From an uncultured Acetatifactor sp. (lineage in GTDB: Bacteria; Bacillota; Clostridia; Lachnospirales; Lachnospiraceae), in assembly GCA_910586775.1 (NCBI GenBank), contig CAJUJN010000073.1:1-12568 (forward strand): a DNA stretch of 12,568 bases, given 5' to 3'. Below, one piece after another: positions 1 through 6,648 of this stretch. Positions within the stretch are counted from its first letter, which is position 1. Each line of letters starts with the position of its first letter. The notes beneath the pieces were generated by a model that did not search any database, was not told the origin of the DNA, and was given only the letters and a program-made list of their open reading frames with translations. The translations under genes were made by a program, and so were the position numbers.

Positions 1-655
1 CTGCGTTGGGTTCACCTGATTTTCCCTTCCGCCCCCGGCTGTGGGAAGGAAATAAATATCCTTTTGTAATCAAATTCTGCCATCAAAATCTTGCATAACA
101 ATATTTTACTACTTCTCCACGAAATATGCTACCATTTTCTCTTTCTATATTGCATGACGCTGAATACTGCCTAATGCAATCATGCGATTAATATTCTATC
201 TCCAACGGAACCTGAACTGTAGACAAAAACAAAATACTGCCCGCCATCTCTTCTCCGAGCCACCTGTCTTTACCGGATATACCGCTCAACTCCGATTCAA
301 TCAGCGTCTTCAGAAGCTATGTGCCTATATTTATCCAGCAATTCCATCCACAGCAATCCAGCGAACCGGAACGGAACCTCTGGAAAAAGCATAGCATTCT
401 GTTGCGTTTTTATCAACATCCTGCCTTGTTTTTGCAACCGAATCTCCATGATTGCAACAGGACATTTTATAGCCGGCATTTCTGCAACTGCGGAAGAATT
501 TTTACAACAATTGTGCTTATCCCTGCGGAGAACCGCAACGGCCTTCGGGTTTACTGCAACAAAAAAGGATCCGCTGCAGCCGAACCGACTGCAGCAAATC
601 CTCACCTGCTGCCAATGCCCTTCAATCCACATATATCTCCAAAAACCCATTCAGG
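1..655. other. No recognisable gene (left edge)
   Basis: Open frames exist on both strands here, but none has a good ribosome binding site or recognisable protein motifs, and they overlap one another in several frames. The minus frame over about 297-650 is rich in Cys, Trp and Met without domain-like pattern. A short minus stretch near 200-310 reads protein-like but has a stop just upstream and no start. I regard the segment as intergenic or decayed DNA downstream of the kinase-like gene. A short GC-rich inverted repeat (CCTTCC and GGAAGG, near 26-50) might be part of a terminator, but it is weak. Confidence 0.4.
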
Positions 656-1192
656 TCAGCAATTATTTTCGGCCATGCGTATAAATTCAGGCGTTTTTGA
701 CCAATACTTGACACCCCAGTTTTCGAAATTCCATTCATCCATATAATCGTTACATTCGAAATCAATATAATAGACTTCTTCATTCTGCACGACAAAATTC
801 GTCGGAAAGTAATCTATATTCATATGAGCCGCATACAGCAATTCGCACATATGATGTAACTGGTCCATGTAAACAGCTTTCATCCTGTCCTGCAAAACCA
901 ATTCGTAGATTATATCGCCGTCAATATATTCCTTCAGAATACGCTCTTTTTCCCTGTCCACATCAATCATGACAGGAATTTTGATTCCGATTGCCTTTAG
1001 CCGGTTATAATCGTTTACTTCCGCCTCAATCTTATTTCCAAACTGATAATAATCGCATGGTTCGTGATGTATTTGCTTCAAAACGTATTCTTTTCTGCCG
1101 TCGCGGGCCAGGTAGGAATATCCGCCTTTCCCCTTTCCCAACAGCTTAACGACTTCATATTCTCTTCCGTTTACAGTCATTTTTCTGTCCAT
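656..1192 (-). CDS. Small protein-kinase-fold protein
   Basis: A 178-residue protein with the core of the eukaryotic-like kinase fold in compact form. A Gly-rich loop GKGKGG lies at residues 19-24, the likely ATP-anchoring Lys is K39 (YVLKQI), and a helix-C Glu is near 56-58. A hinge-like KEYIDGD is at 87-93. The catalytic-loop equivalent is D127 with N132 (NIDYFPTN), and the metal-binding DFG equivalent is D144-F-E. The IDFE form is common in RIO/Bud32/aminoglycoside-phosphotransferase-like kinases. It is much shorter than a typical Ser/Thr kinase (about 260 residues), so the C-lobe is minimal. The start chosen is the ATG at 1192, with AAGGGG eight bases upstream; a GTG three codons earlier sits against that site and is less likely. 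It lies 112 bp downstream of the AraC-type gene on the same strand, so co-transcription is possible. Substrate unknown. Confidence 0.7.
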   Translation of the reverse strand: MDRKMTVNGREYEVVKLLGKGKGGYSYLARDGRKEYVLKQIHHEPCDYYQFGNKIEAEVNDYNRLKAIGIKIPVMIDVDREKERILKEYIDGDIIYELVLQDRMKAVYMDQLHHMCELLYAAHMNIDYFPTNFVVQNEEVYYIDFECNDYMDEWNFENWGVKYWSKTPEFIRMAENNC

Positions 1193-1313
1193 AACCGCCA
1201 CCCCTTCACTTCCGATTGTGATTTGCTTTATGCCACGGGTACCCTCCTGACATAAAACCTGATTTTGCTGCCTGAAATTTCGAGAGCCTGTCTCCCTAAG
1301 CCTCCCCCGGAAA

Positions 1314-2276
1314 TCACTTCTTTCCGGCCACTGCCTTCCGATACTCCATGGGTGTCATCCCCATGATTTCCATAAATGCCCGGTTAAAGCTGCGCTGGCT
1401 GTTAAACCCTGCTTCCACACAGATATCAATCAGCGGGGTATCTTCCGCTTTCATCAGTTCCATGGCATATTCCAGCCGGATATGATTCAGGTACCTCCGG
1501 AAATGAATATGCAGCCTGTCGGAAAAAATATGGGAAATATAATATTTATTCACATGCAGCTCCCGTGCCAGTATCTCCAGGGTCAGAGGCTCCTGAAAAT
1601 GCTCCATGACATATTGCACTACCTGACAGGTCAGTTCCATCCCCTCTGACTTGCTCCGTTTTTCGGGCGACAGCCGATGCCATATCAGCGCAAACAATAC
1701 CTGTATCCATGCTACGCACAACTCTTCCACGCTCAGGGTCGGCACTTCCTGTGTCCCCGCCGTTTTTCCGGCGGATGAAACTGCCAGGACAGCGGCAGCC
1801 CCCGGAACAGCGGAATTGGTACCAATATTTTCATCAATGGCGGGGCTTTCGTCAACAGCAGAATTACCCGCGCCCGTGAAGCGCTCTGCCTGCCTCTCCC
1901 GTTTCGAACTGGAAAGGCCATACAATCTGTCCAGGGCCAGCACTCCGTCCTCCGGCAATTCCCCGGCGCTCAGAAAAGGCTGTGCCGGACTGTATTTCCG
2001 GACAGCATGCAGATATCTGCCCGTGAGGGCATCATCAAAAATAAACAGCCTGGCCCGGCTTTCCGAAGGCGTATGATAGCTGTGAATCTGCTGCGGAAAA
2101 ATCACGGCGCAGTCTCCCGCCCCCAGTTCCCGGCTTTTATCCATAATCCGTACTACAATGCTGCCTTCCATGACAAGCAATATCTCCACATGATCATGCA
2201 GATGCTCCGGAAACCCCATGTGAACCGCTTCAAAGGACTGTACTGAATAGTCCTTGCTTTCATAAAACAGCTTCAT
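1314..2276 (-). CDS. AraC-family transcriptional regulator
   Basis: A 320-residue regulator. The N-terminal half is a cupin-type sensing domain: HLHDHVEILLV at residues 25-35 and GAGDCAVIFPQQIHSYH at 52-68 are the usual His-containing strands of sugar-responsive AraC proteins. The C-terminal 100 residues hold two helix-turn-helix units, LTLEILARELHVNKYYISHIF (231-251) and the second around 281-303 with AGFNSQRSFNRAF, ending in the family's TPMEYRK. Between them, residues about 122-180 are an Ala/Ser/Gly-rich linker with little predicted structure, longer than usual. The start is the ATG at 2276, preceded by GGAGAGG 10 bases upstream; an in-frame ATG 18 codons earlier has no such site. It is transcribed away from the ThuA/dehydrogenase pair and is the obvious candidate to control it. 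The effector cannot be read from the sequence. Confidence 0.93.
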   Translation of the reverse strand: MKLFYESKDYSVQSFEAVHMGFPEHLHDHVEILLVMEGSIVVRIMDKSRELGAGDCAVIFPQQIHSYHTPSESRARLFIFDDALTGRYLHAVRKYSPAQPFLSAGELPEDGVLALDRLYGLSSSKRERQAERFTGAGNSAVDESPAIDENIGTNSAVPGAAAVLAVSSAGKTAGTQEVPTLSVEELCVAWIQVLFALIWHRLSPEKRSKSEGMELTCQVVQYVMEHFQEPLTLEILARELHVNKYYISHIFSDRLHIHFRRYLNHIRLEYAMELMKAEDTPLIDICVEAGFNSQRSFNRAFMEIMGMTPMEYRKAVAGKK

Positions 2277-2332
2277 ACCTGAACCTCTCCTGAGAGCAAT
2301 TTTTGGCGAATAGTTCCTTTGATTTGGCAATC

Positions 2333-2362
2333 ATTATAATACCGCCAATGCTATAATGTAAA
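2333..2362 (-). promoter_or_regulatory. Promoter for the AraC-type gene
   Basis: On the minus strand, TTTACA (2357-2362) is followed after 18 bases by a perfect TATAAT (2333-2338), 57 bases before the start codon at 2276. Another TATAAT can be read on the plus strand at 2352-2357, but without a matching -35 box. Confidence 0.6.
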
Positions 2363-2407
2363 TACCTGAAGCGAAATTTTATCCGGATACCGCAGCCATG
2401 TTTGTCC

Positions 2408-2509
2408 AACACTTTACGTGTTGACTGTACACAGTGTTCCCGGAGTCATACGGAACAAATACATTCCTGCTGCAAAAGACACGGAGACAGGCGAAAAGAG
2501 TGTTGACAC
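2408..2509. promoter_or_regulatory. Candidate operator repeats between divergent genes
   Basis: The octamer GTGTTGAC occurs at 2418-2425 and again at 2500-2507. The first copy is flanked by AACAC (2408-2412), giving AACAC-N5-GTGTT, and a further GTGTT lies at 2434-2438. The second copy is part of the small palindrome GTGTTGACAC (2500-2509). Such repeats between an AraC-type gene and its divergent target are where operators are expected. Binding is inferred from repetition and place only. Confidence 0.3.
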
Positions 2510-2628
2510 GGCCCGGAAAACACCGTTTCCCGCCCCGCCGAAACACAGCCGCCTGCACAAGTTACGTACAAACACAGCGCGCCGGTTCACAGGCTGCAGA
2601 AATTCCGAAAAGAAAGAGAGGTATCGCA

Positions 2629-3345
2629 ATGAACACCGAAAAGAAAGTACTGATTTTCCAGGGCGGCTGGGACGGCCATGAACCCGCGCTTGTAGCCGCC
2701 AGATTTGCGGAAATCATGAGAAAGCACGGGTACTCCTGTGAAGTCCACTCTGACCAGGAAATCCTGTTGGACGAAGCCCACCTGATGGAGATGGATCTGA
2801 TCATTCCCTGTTGGACCATGGGCAGCATCGAGCCGAAAGCCAGAGAAAACATTTCAAAGGCAGTAGCCTCCGGCTGCGGGCTGGCAGGCTGTCACGGAGG
2901 CATGTGCGACTCATTCCGGGACGACACGGAATGGCAGTTTATGACCGGCGGCCAGTGGGTCAGCCACCCCGGCGGAGACGGCATCCGGTATCAGGTAAAT
3001 ATCCGCCGCGGTTCCAGCCCTATCGTTGAAGGCCTGGAAGATTTCGAGGTATGCAGCGAGCAGTACTATCTGCATGTGGACCCGGCGGTGGAAGTGCTGG
3101 CAACCACCCGTTTTCCTGTCTTTCCTTATTACCATATGTCCAACAAACCGGTGGATATGCCGGTGGCATGGACAAAATACTGGGGCAACGGCCGGGTATT
3201 CTACAATTCACTGGGGCATCACGATGATGTTTTTGAGAAATATCCCCAGGCGCAGGAATTAATGGAACGCGGAATGCTCTGGGCGGCTCAGGGAAAGCAG
3301 TATGCTCAGGAACACGGGCTTACCACCGGAAAATTTGAAAGCTGA
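2629..3345 (+). CDS. ThuA-like domain protein
   Basis: A 238-residue protein of the ThuA family, which has a class I glutamine amidotransferase-like fold and is linked to metabolism of trehalose and other oxidised sugars. Family landmarks: KVLIFQGGWDGHEP at the N-terminus (6-19), the GCHGG segment at 87-91, GGQWVSHPGG at 107-116, and the closing PVAWTKYWGNGRVFYNSLGH at 178-197. No signal peptide is seen, so it is cytoplasmic. The length matches the bare domain. The start is the ATG at 2629 behind AGAGAGG with a seven-base gap; the frame stays open upstream, but that part lies in the divergent control region. A dehydrogenase follows 201 bp later on the same strand, recalling the ThuA/ThuB pairing known from rhizobia. 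The exact substrate and reaction cannot be given. Confidence 0.88.
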   Translation: MNTEKKVLIFQGGWDGHEPALVAARFAEIMRKHGYSCEVHSDQEILLDEAHLMEMDLIIPCWTMGSIEPKARENISKAVASGCGLAGCHGGMCDSFRDDTEWQFMTGGQWVSHPGGDGIRYQVNIRRGSSPIVEGLEDFEVCSEQYYLHVDPAVEVLATTRFPVFPYYHMSNKPVDMPVAWTKYWGNGRVFYNSLGHHDDVFEKYPQAQELMERGMLWAAQGKQYAQEHGLTTGKFES

Positions 3346-3546
3346 ACTTGGGATGTGTTCCAAACATGATGGCAATCCGAACGCAAAAGGGCACTGGTAT
3401 GAAGACTGCGTTTTATTGTATTTCTCGGTTTTTGCCTGAATAAGTTGCAGCGGTTATTTTCCGACGAAAGAAACACCATGAAAACCTTTGAAACACATCA
3501 AATCTGAAGAAAGAAAACACAAAATTTACATGAAAGGAATACAGCT

Positions 3547-4650
3547 ATGGAAAAAGTAAGAATCGGCATTCTGGGACTGGGTGCCATCAGCGGCATCTAT
3601 CTCAAAAACCTGACCGAGCTGTTCCGGGATGTGGAGGTTGCCGGCGTTTACGACCTCATCCCTGAAAAAGTAGAAGCCGCCAGAACAGAATACAAAATCG
3701 CCAAAGGCTACTCCTCCATGGAAGAGATGCTGGCGGATTCCGAAATTGAAATCATTCTGAACCTCACCAGACCCTTTGAGCATTACGACACCACAAAAGC
3801 CGCTCTTCTGGCAGGCAAGCATGTCTACAGCGAAAAGCCCCTTGCCGCCACCTACGAAGAAGGACGGGAACTGGTAAAGCTGGCTCAGGAAAAGAATCTG
3901 ATGCTGGGCGGCGCGCCGGATACCTTTCTGGGTGCCGGCATCCAGACCTGCCGCAAGCTTATCGACAGCGGCTTTATCGGGCGTCCCATCGGCGCTTCCG
4001 CCAGAATGATTTGCCACGGCCATGAAAGCTGGCATCCGGCTCCCGAATTTTATTATCAATACGGCGGCGGCCCCATGATGGATATGGGTCCCTATTATTT
4101 GACCGCTCTGGTCAGCCTTCTGGGACGGGCAGACAGCCTCACTGGCATTGTATCCAAAAGCTTTGACACGCGTACCATCACAAGCAGCCCTCACTACGGC
4201 CAGACTGTAAAGGTAGAGGTTCCCACCCATGTAAACGGCATTCTGCAGTTTGAAAACGGAGCGGTAGCCACCATCACCACCACCTTTGACGTGTATTATG
4301 ACAACTCTGCCAGCCTGGAAATCTACGGCACAAAGGGCACGCTGCGTGTCCCCGACCCCAACGGCTTCGGAGGCCCTGTCATGCTCCTGCGCCCTGAGGA
4401 CGGCATATTCCGTGAAATTCCCCTGACCTTCGATTACAGGGAAAACAGCCGCGGGCTTGGCCTGGCGGATATGGCAAAGGCTCTGCGGGAAGGCCGGGAC
4501 ATGCGCGCCGGAAGCCAGCAGACCCTCCATGTGCTGGAAATCATGACTGCCTTTGAGAAGAGCAGCCGGGACGGGAAAGTTATCAAACTGGAAAGTGCTT
4601 ATGAACGGAAAAACGCAATGCCGGAGGACGGTGTTGCAGGAATTCTGTAA
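3547..4650 (+). CDS. Gfo/Idh/MocA-family oxidoreductase
   Basis: A 367-residue NAD(P)-dependent sugar or cyclitol dehydrogenase. The N-terminal Rossmann domain starts with GILGLGAIS (7-15). The family's EKP motif is at residues 96-98 (VYSEKPLA), with K97 the usual catalytic Lys. The C-terminal substrate domain shows GGGPMMDMGPYY (173-184), supplying D179; the position often held by His is Tyr183, as in several glucose-fructose-oxidoreductase-like members. No signal peptide is seen. The start is the ATG at 3547 with AAAGGA eight bases upstream. It follows the ThuA-like gene after 201 bp with no clear terminator between, so one transcript is plausible. By analogy with ThuB it may oxidise a glycoside or sugar to a keto derivative; that is inference. 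A long open frame on the opposite strand is a shadow of this gene. Confidence 0.93.
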   Translation: MEKVRIGILGLGAISGIYLKNLTELFRDVEVAGVYDLIPEKVEAARTEYKIAKGYSSMEEMLADSEIEIILNLTRPFEHYDTTKAALLAGKHVYSEKPLAATYEEGRELVKLAQEKNLMLGGAPDTFLGAGIQTCRKLIDSGFIGRPIGASARMICHGHESWHPAPEFYYQYGGGPMMDMGPYYLTALVSLLGRADSLTGIVSKSFDTRTITSSPHYGQTVKVEVPTHVNGILQFENGAVATITTTFDVYYDNSASLEIYGTKGTLRVPDPNGFGGPVMLLRPEDGIFREIPLTFDYRENSRGLGLADMAKALREGRDMRAGSQQTLHVLEIMTAFEKSSRDGKVIKLESAYERKNAMPEDGVAGIL

Positions 4651-4802
4651 GCTGTAATTTTGTGCGGATTCATTTTTCCGATTTTCCAAAAGCATGTCTG
4701 GATTTACATTATAGAATCTGTCATTCCGGCGGGGAGGCATCTAACATTTCTTCCTGTGCTTCCCCGCACGAATGAAACTGCATTGATAACAGCCGCATCG
4801 CT

Positions 4803-4946
4803 TTATCCTGAACATGCAATCCATCTTTTACGTGTATTGGGCGGCTCTTCAATGATGTTTTCCTGCATATCGCACAGGCAAACACATTTTGTCTCAAACT
4901 GCTGACTCATTTCCGCTTCTACTACTGCCTTCTTAGCCTCGTTGCA
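4803..4946 (-). other. Short unassigned open stretch after GH3 remnant
   Basis: A 47-codon minus-strand open stretch overlaps the end of the GH3 fragment in another frame. From its only internal ATG (4908-4910) it would give 35 residues, starting MSQQFETKC. The upstream sequence has only a poor GGAA-type binding site. It has protein-like composition but no family I recognise. It may be another decayed gene end rather than a working peptide. Confidence 0.2.
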
Positions 4947-5149
4947 GCCTTCAGCACTTCCTCCCGCAACCCGGGCAGCTTCAGATCCGGTTTATCCCCG
5001 CTTCCGTAAGTATTGTCCTGCTCCGTCTCCTCGCTCTCCAGACTGGTATCCATACCCAGACAGACTACAACCACATCACTGCAGACGCAGACACCTCTTA
5101 CTTCCGAGAGCCGGTCGTTGCGCAGCCCCCGGTCTGACAGCCTCTCCTG
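4925..5149 (-). pseudogene. Fragment of GH3 beta-glucosidase-type gene
   Basis: The minus strand between an in-frame TAG at 5150-5152 and two stops at 4919-4924 encodes about 75 residues. They include DRLSEV, then SDVVVVCLGMDTSLESEE, then SGDKPDLKLPGLREEVL. This is the pattern of the C-terminal alpha/beta sandwich domain of glycoside hydrolase family 3, where a SDVVVLCLGLD-like strand is followed by an acidic EGE segment and a LxLPGxQ..LL segment. A complete GH3 enzyme has some 700-850 residues, so only a small internal slice remains. There is no start codon or ribosome binding site and both sides end in stops. Homology is clearest over about 4943-5130. It sits next to the sugar dehydrogenase and just left of an IS, suggesting a glycosidase gene once belonged to this locus. 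Identification is by motif memory, not by search. Confidence 0.65.
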
Positions 5150-5271
5150 CTACAGATGGCAGCCCTCCCCTGAATGACGGAAATTCAGCGTATTTTGGCA
5201 TTTATGGTCAGTCCTTTGAAAAATTAAAATTTTGTAGCTGTTTTTTCAAAAACATTTCCGTTTGGTGTTAG

Positions 5272-5288
5272 TCAATAAATGTGTTGGT
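5272..5288 (+). repeat. Left terminal inverted repeat of IS
   Basis: TCAATAAATGTGTTGGT matches the reverse complement of the right end at 16 of 17 bases. The transposase stop codon lies six bases inside it. Outward of 5272 the similarity to the other end stops. Confidence 0.75.
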
Positions 5289-5294
5289 ATTGCC

Positions 5295-6080
5295 TCACTG
5301 TACTACCAAGTTGTAGTTGCGGACATCGTACACACCATGCCAACAGCAGCTATTTCCAATGTTGCACAGTGAATGGAACAGCGATTCTGCCAGGCTGTCT
5401 GCACACCGGAACGCAATTGAAAATAATGCGTTGTAGCGGTTGATGTATTTTGTGGCTACCCCACGGTAATGACCGTACATCCCTTTTATATAAGAATGCA
5501 GGCCACGCTGAATGCCGGTGCAGATTGCAACATATTCACTTGAAATTCCGCGTTTTGCCGCTTTTGCCCCATGTCTGCGTGCATCGCGTCCGACTTCCCC
5601 GGGAAGCCGCTTTCCTTTATAGCAGTCAAGCACAAAGGTTTCATCAAGTTCTGCGACACCGGACAGGATAACCGGTTCCTTTTCCAGCATATTCTGGAAG
5701 GCCATGAGGACCTTGTGCCGCATATTGAATGCGGTCTGGTGTGAGAAGCCCAGTTCTTCTGCTGAGTCATCCAGGGTTTTGCCGTCCAGCGTGTCGCGGA
5801 TAAAGTCAGCCCATATGGAACGGCTGAAATGGGAATGATATGCCAGGGTACCGGTGGAATACAGGAAAGTCTGCCTGCAGCCATGACAGAAGAAACGCTG
5901 TTTTTCTTTGGTATGGCCATATTTGATAACATGTGTGTGCCCGCAATGAGGGCATGCCGGCCTGTCCGGCAGCTGCTGGTTAGCAGAAACGATACCCAGC
6001 ACAAAGTTGATGATCCTTTCGATGTCAGACTCACAAAGGGTTTTGATGCAGTCAAAAAGGGTTACAATTTTATCTTTCAT
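5295..6080 (-). pseudogene. IS1595-family transposase with in-frame deletion
   Basis: The 261-residue frame is open throughout. An N-terminal zinc ribbon has C43, C46, C65 and C68 (CPHCGH and FFCHGCRQTF). The following helical region contains LDDSAEELGFSHQTAF, and the first catalytic Asp is D146 in AELDETFV. After SSEYVAICTGIQR (residues 180-192) the sequence jumps directly to GLHSYIKGMYGHYRGVATKY. Relatives normally have about 60-70 residues here, carrying the second catalytic Asp (a LVxCDG-like strand) and the N-x-x-x-SFH run before the HSxIK motif. The junction is near 5503. The deletion keeps frame, so a stable but catalytically dead protein could be made. The start chosen is the ATG at 6080 with GAGG ten bases upstream; an ATG six codons earlier has no binding site. 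Confidence 0.8.
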
Positions 6081-6129
6081 ATGATTATCGCCTCGCATTA
6101 CATTGTATAATCATATACTACAACTTTTT

Positions 6130-6150
6130 GAGTCCCATAAAACGGACTCG
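6130..6150. repeat. Small hairpin inside IS right end
   Basis: GAGTCC and GGACTC, six bases each, are separated by eight bases. They lie between the right inverted repeat and the transposase start. On the minus strand the hairpin lies upstream of the gene; it might limit read-through translation from outside promoters, as in other IS elements, or be chance. Confidence 0.35.
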
Positions 6151-6157
6151 AACCGAA

Positions 6158-6174
6158 ACCAACACAGTTATTGA
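6158..6174 (-). repeat. Right terminal inverted repeat of IS
   Basis: ACCAACACAGTTATTGA, read in reverse complement, pairs with 5272-5288 at 16 of 17 positions. It marks the outer end of the element next to the transposase start side. Confidence 0.75.
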
Positions 6175-6223
6175 TTTATTAGTTCTTATATTTGGGTATT
6201 CATTTTATAATAGAGACATCAAA

Positions 6224-6600
6224 ATGAGAGGTAAACACAAATAGGGCCCCCGAAAAGGAAGTCAGGGAGAAGGGGTTTGACGGGAATCTGCTGGATGGTA
6301 TTTCCTATGATAATTCACCATCGGTTGATGAAGATGGAGCTGAAATTGAATTCAAGAGCAAGAAGCGGAACCTCAACAGCAGGCAGTATAAGAAGAATGC
6401 CTGTAACAGGGAAAAAACAGCAATTGATACGTGACATCCAACTGTTTTGAGACGGCCTGCCAAAGAAGAAGATCACCCTGGTGTGCCGGGAGTATGGCAT
6501 TGCAGGGCATACAGCGGAAAAATATGTTTCCATGACAGATGACGAGATCAACGGGATGGATGCACCCAGGGACTATAAAACCAGGGAACGTGCAACACCT
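6224..6600 (+). pseudogene. Frameshifted transposase-like remnant
   Basis: Protein-like sequence runs through this stretch on the plus strand but changes frame. One frame gives VDEDGAEIEFKSKKRNLNSR and ends at a TGA near 6434. A second frame (GKKQQLIRDIQLF, a TGA at 6448-6450, then KKITLVCREYGIAGHTAEKY and VSMTDDEINGMDAPRDYKTR) carries a helix-turn-helix followed by a segment that resembles the N-terminal part of ISL3-like or related transposases. Similarity stops near 6595, about 50 bp short of the ThrS stop codon. The ATG at 6224 (MRGKHK, then a stop) with TATAAT at 6206-6211 may be the old start. Family assignment is from memory and uncertain; that it is decayed is well supported by the stops. 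Confidence 0.5.
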
Positions 6601-6625
6601 GGGAGTATTCTTTTCCCCCAGATGT
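6595..6625 (-). terminator. Hairpin downstream of thrS
   Basis: ACACCTGGG (6595-6603) and CCCAGATGT (6617-6625) form a 9-bp stem with one G-U pair and a 13-base loop, 24 bases after the ThrS stop on the minus strand. There is no T-run after it, so it may end or stabilise the message, or be the edge of the transposase remnant. Confidence 0.3.
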
Positions 6626-6648
6626 CTTATTCATGCTATTTCAACCAT

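Larger units (their letters stand above)
5272..6174 (-). mobile_element. IS1595-family element, internally deleted
   Basis: A 903-bp unit bounded by 17-bp inverted repeats matching at 16 positions (5272-5288 and 6158-6174) encloses one transposase gene, which nearly fills it. The zinc ribbon followed by a DDE-type domain places it in the IS1595 (ISXO2-like) family. Eight-base target duplications are usual in this family. The flanks here, GGTGTTAG on the left and TTTATTAG on the right, share only the last four bases, so no intact duplication is seen. The transposase lacks an internal block, so the copy is probably unable to move by itself. Confidence 0.8.

Noticed and set aside
297..746. Overlapping 117-141-residue frames on both strands near the left edge
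   Set aside because: Several frames open at once, no ribosome binding sites, no motifs; partly overlapping the kinase gene end.
3526..4740. Long 404-residue minus-strand open frame opposite the dehydrogenase
   Set aside because: It mirrors the dehydrogenase gene, whose motifs, start and ribosome binding site are clear; the minus product has no family pattern.
4660..5271. Plus-strand frames between the dehydrogenase and the IS
   Set aside because: They run opposite the GH3 fragment and have Pro/Ser/Arg-rich composition typical of reverse reading.
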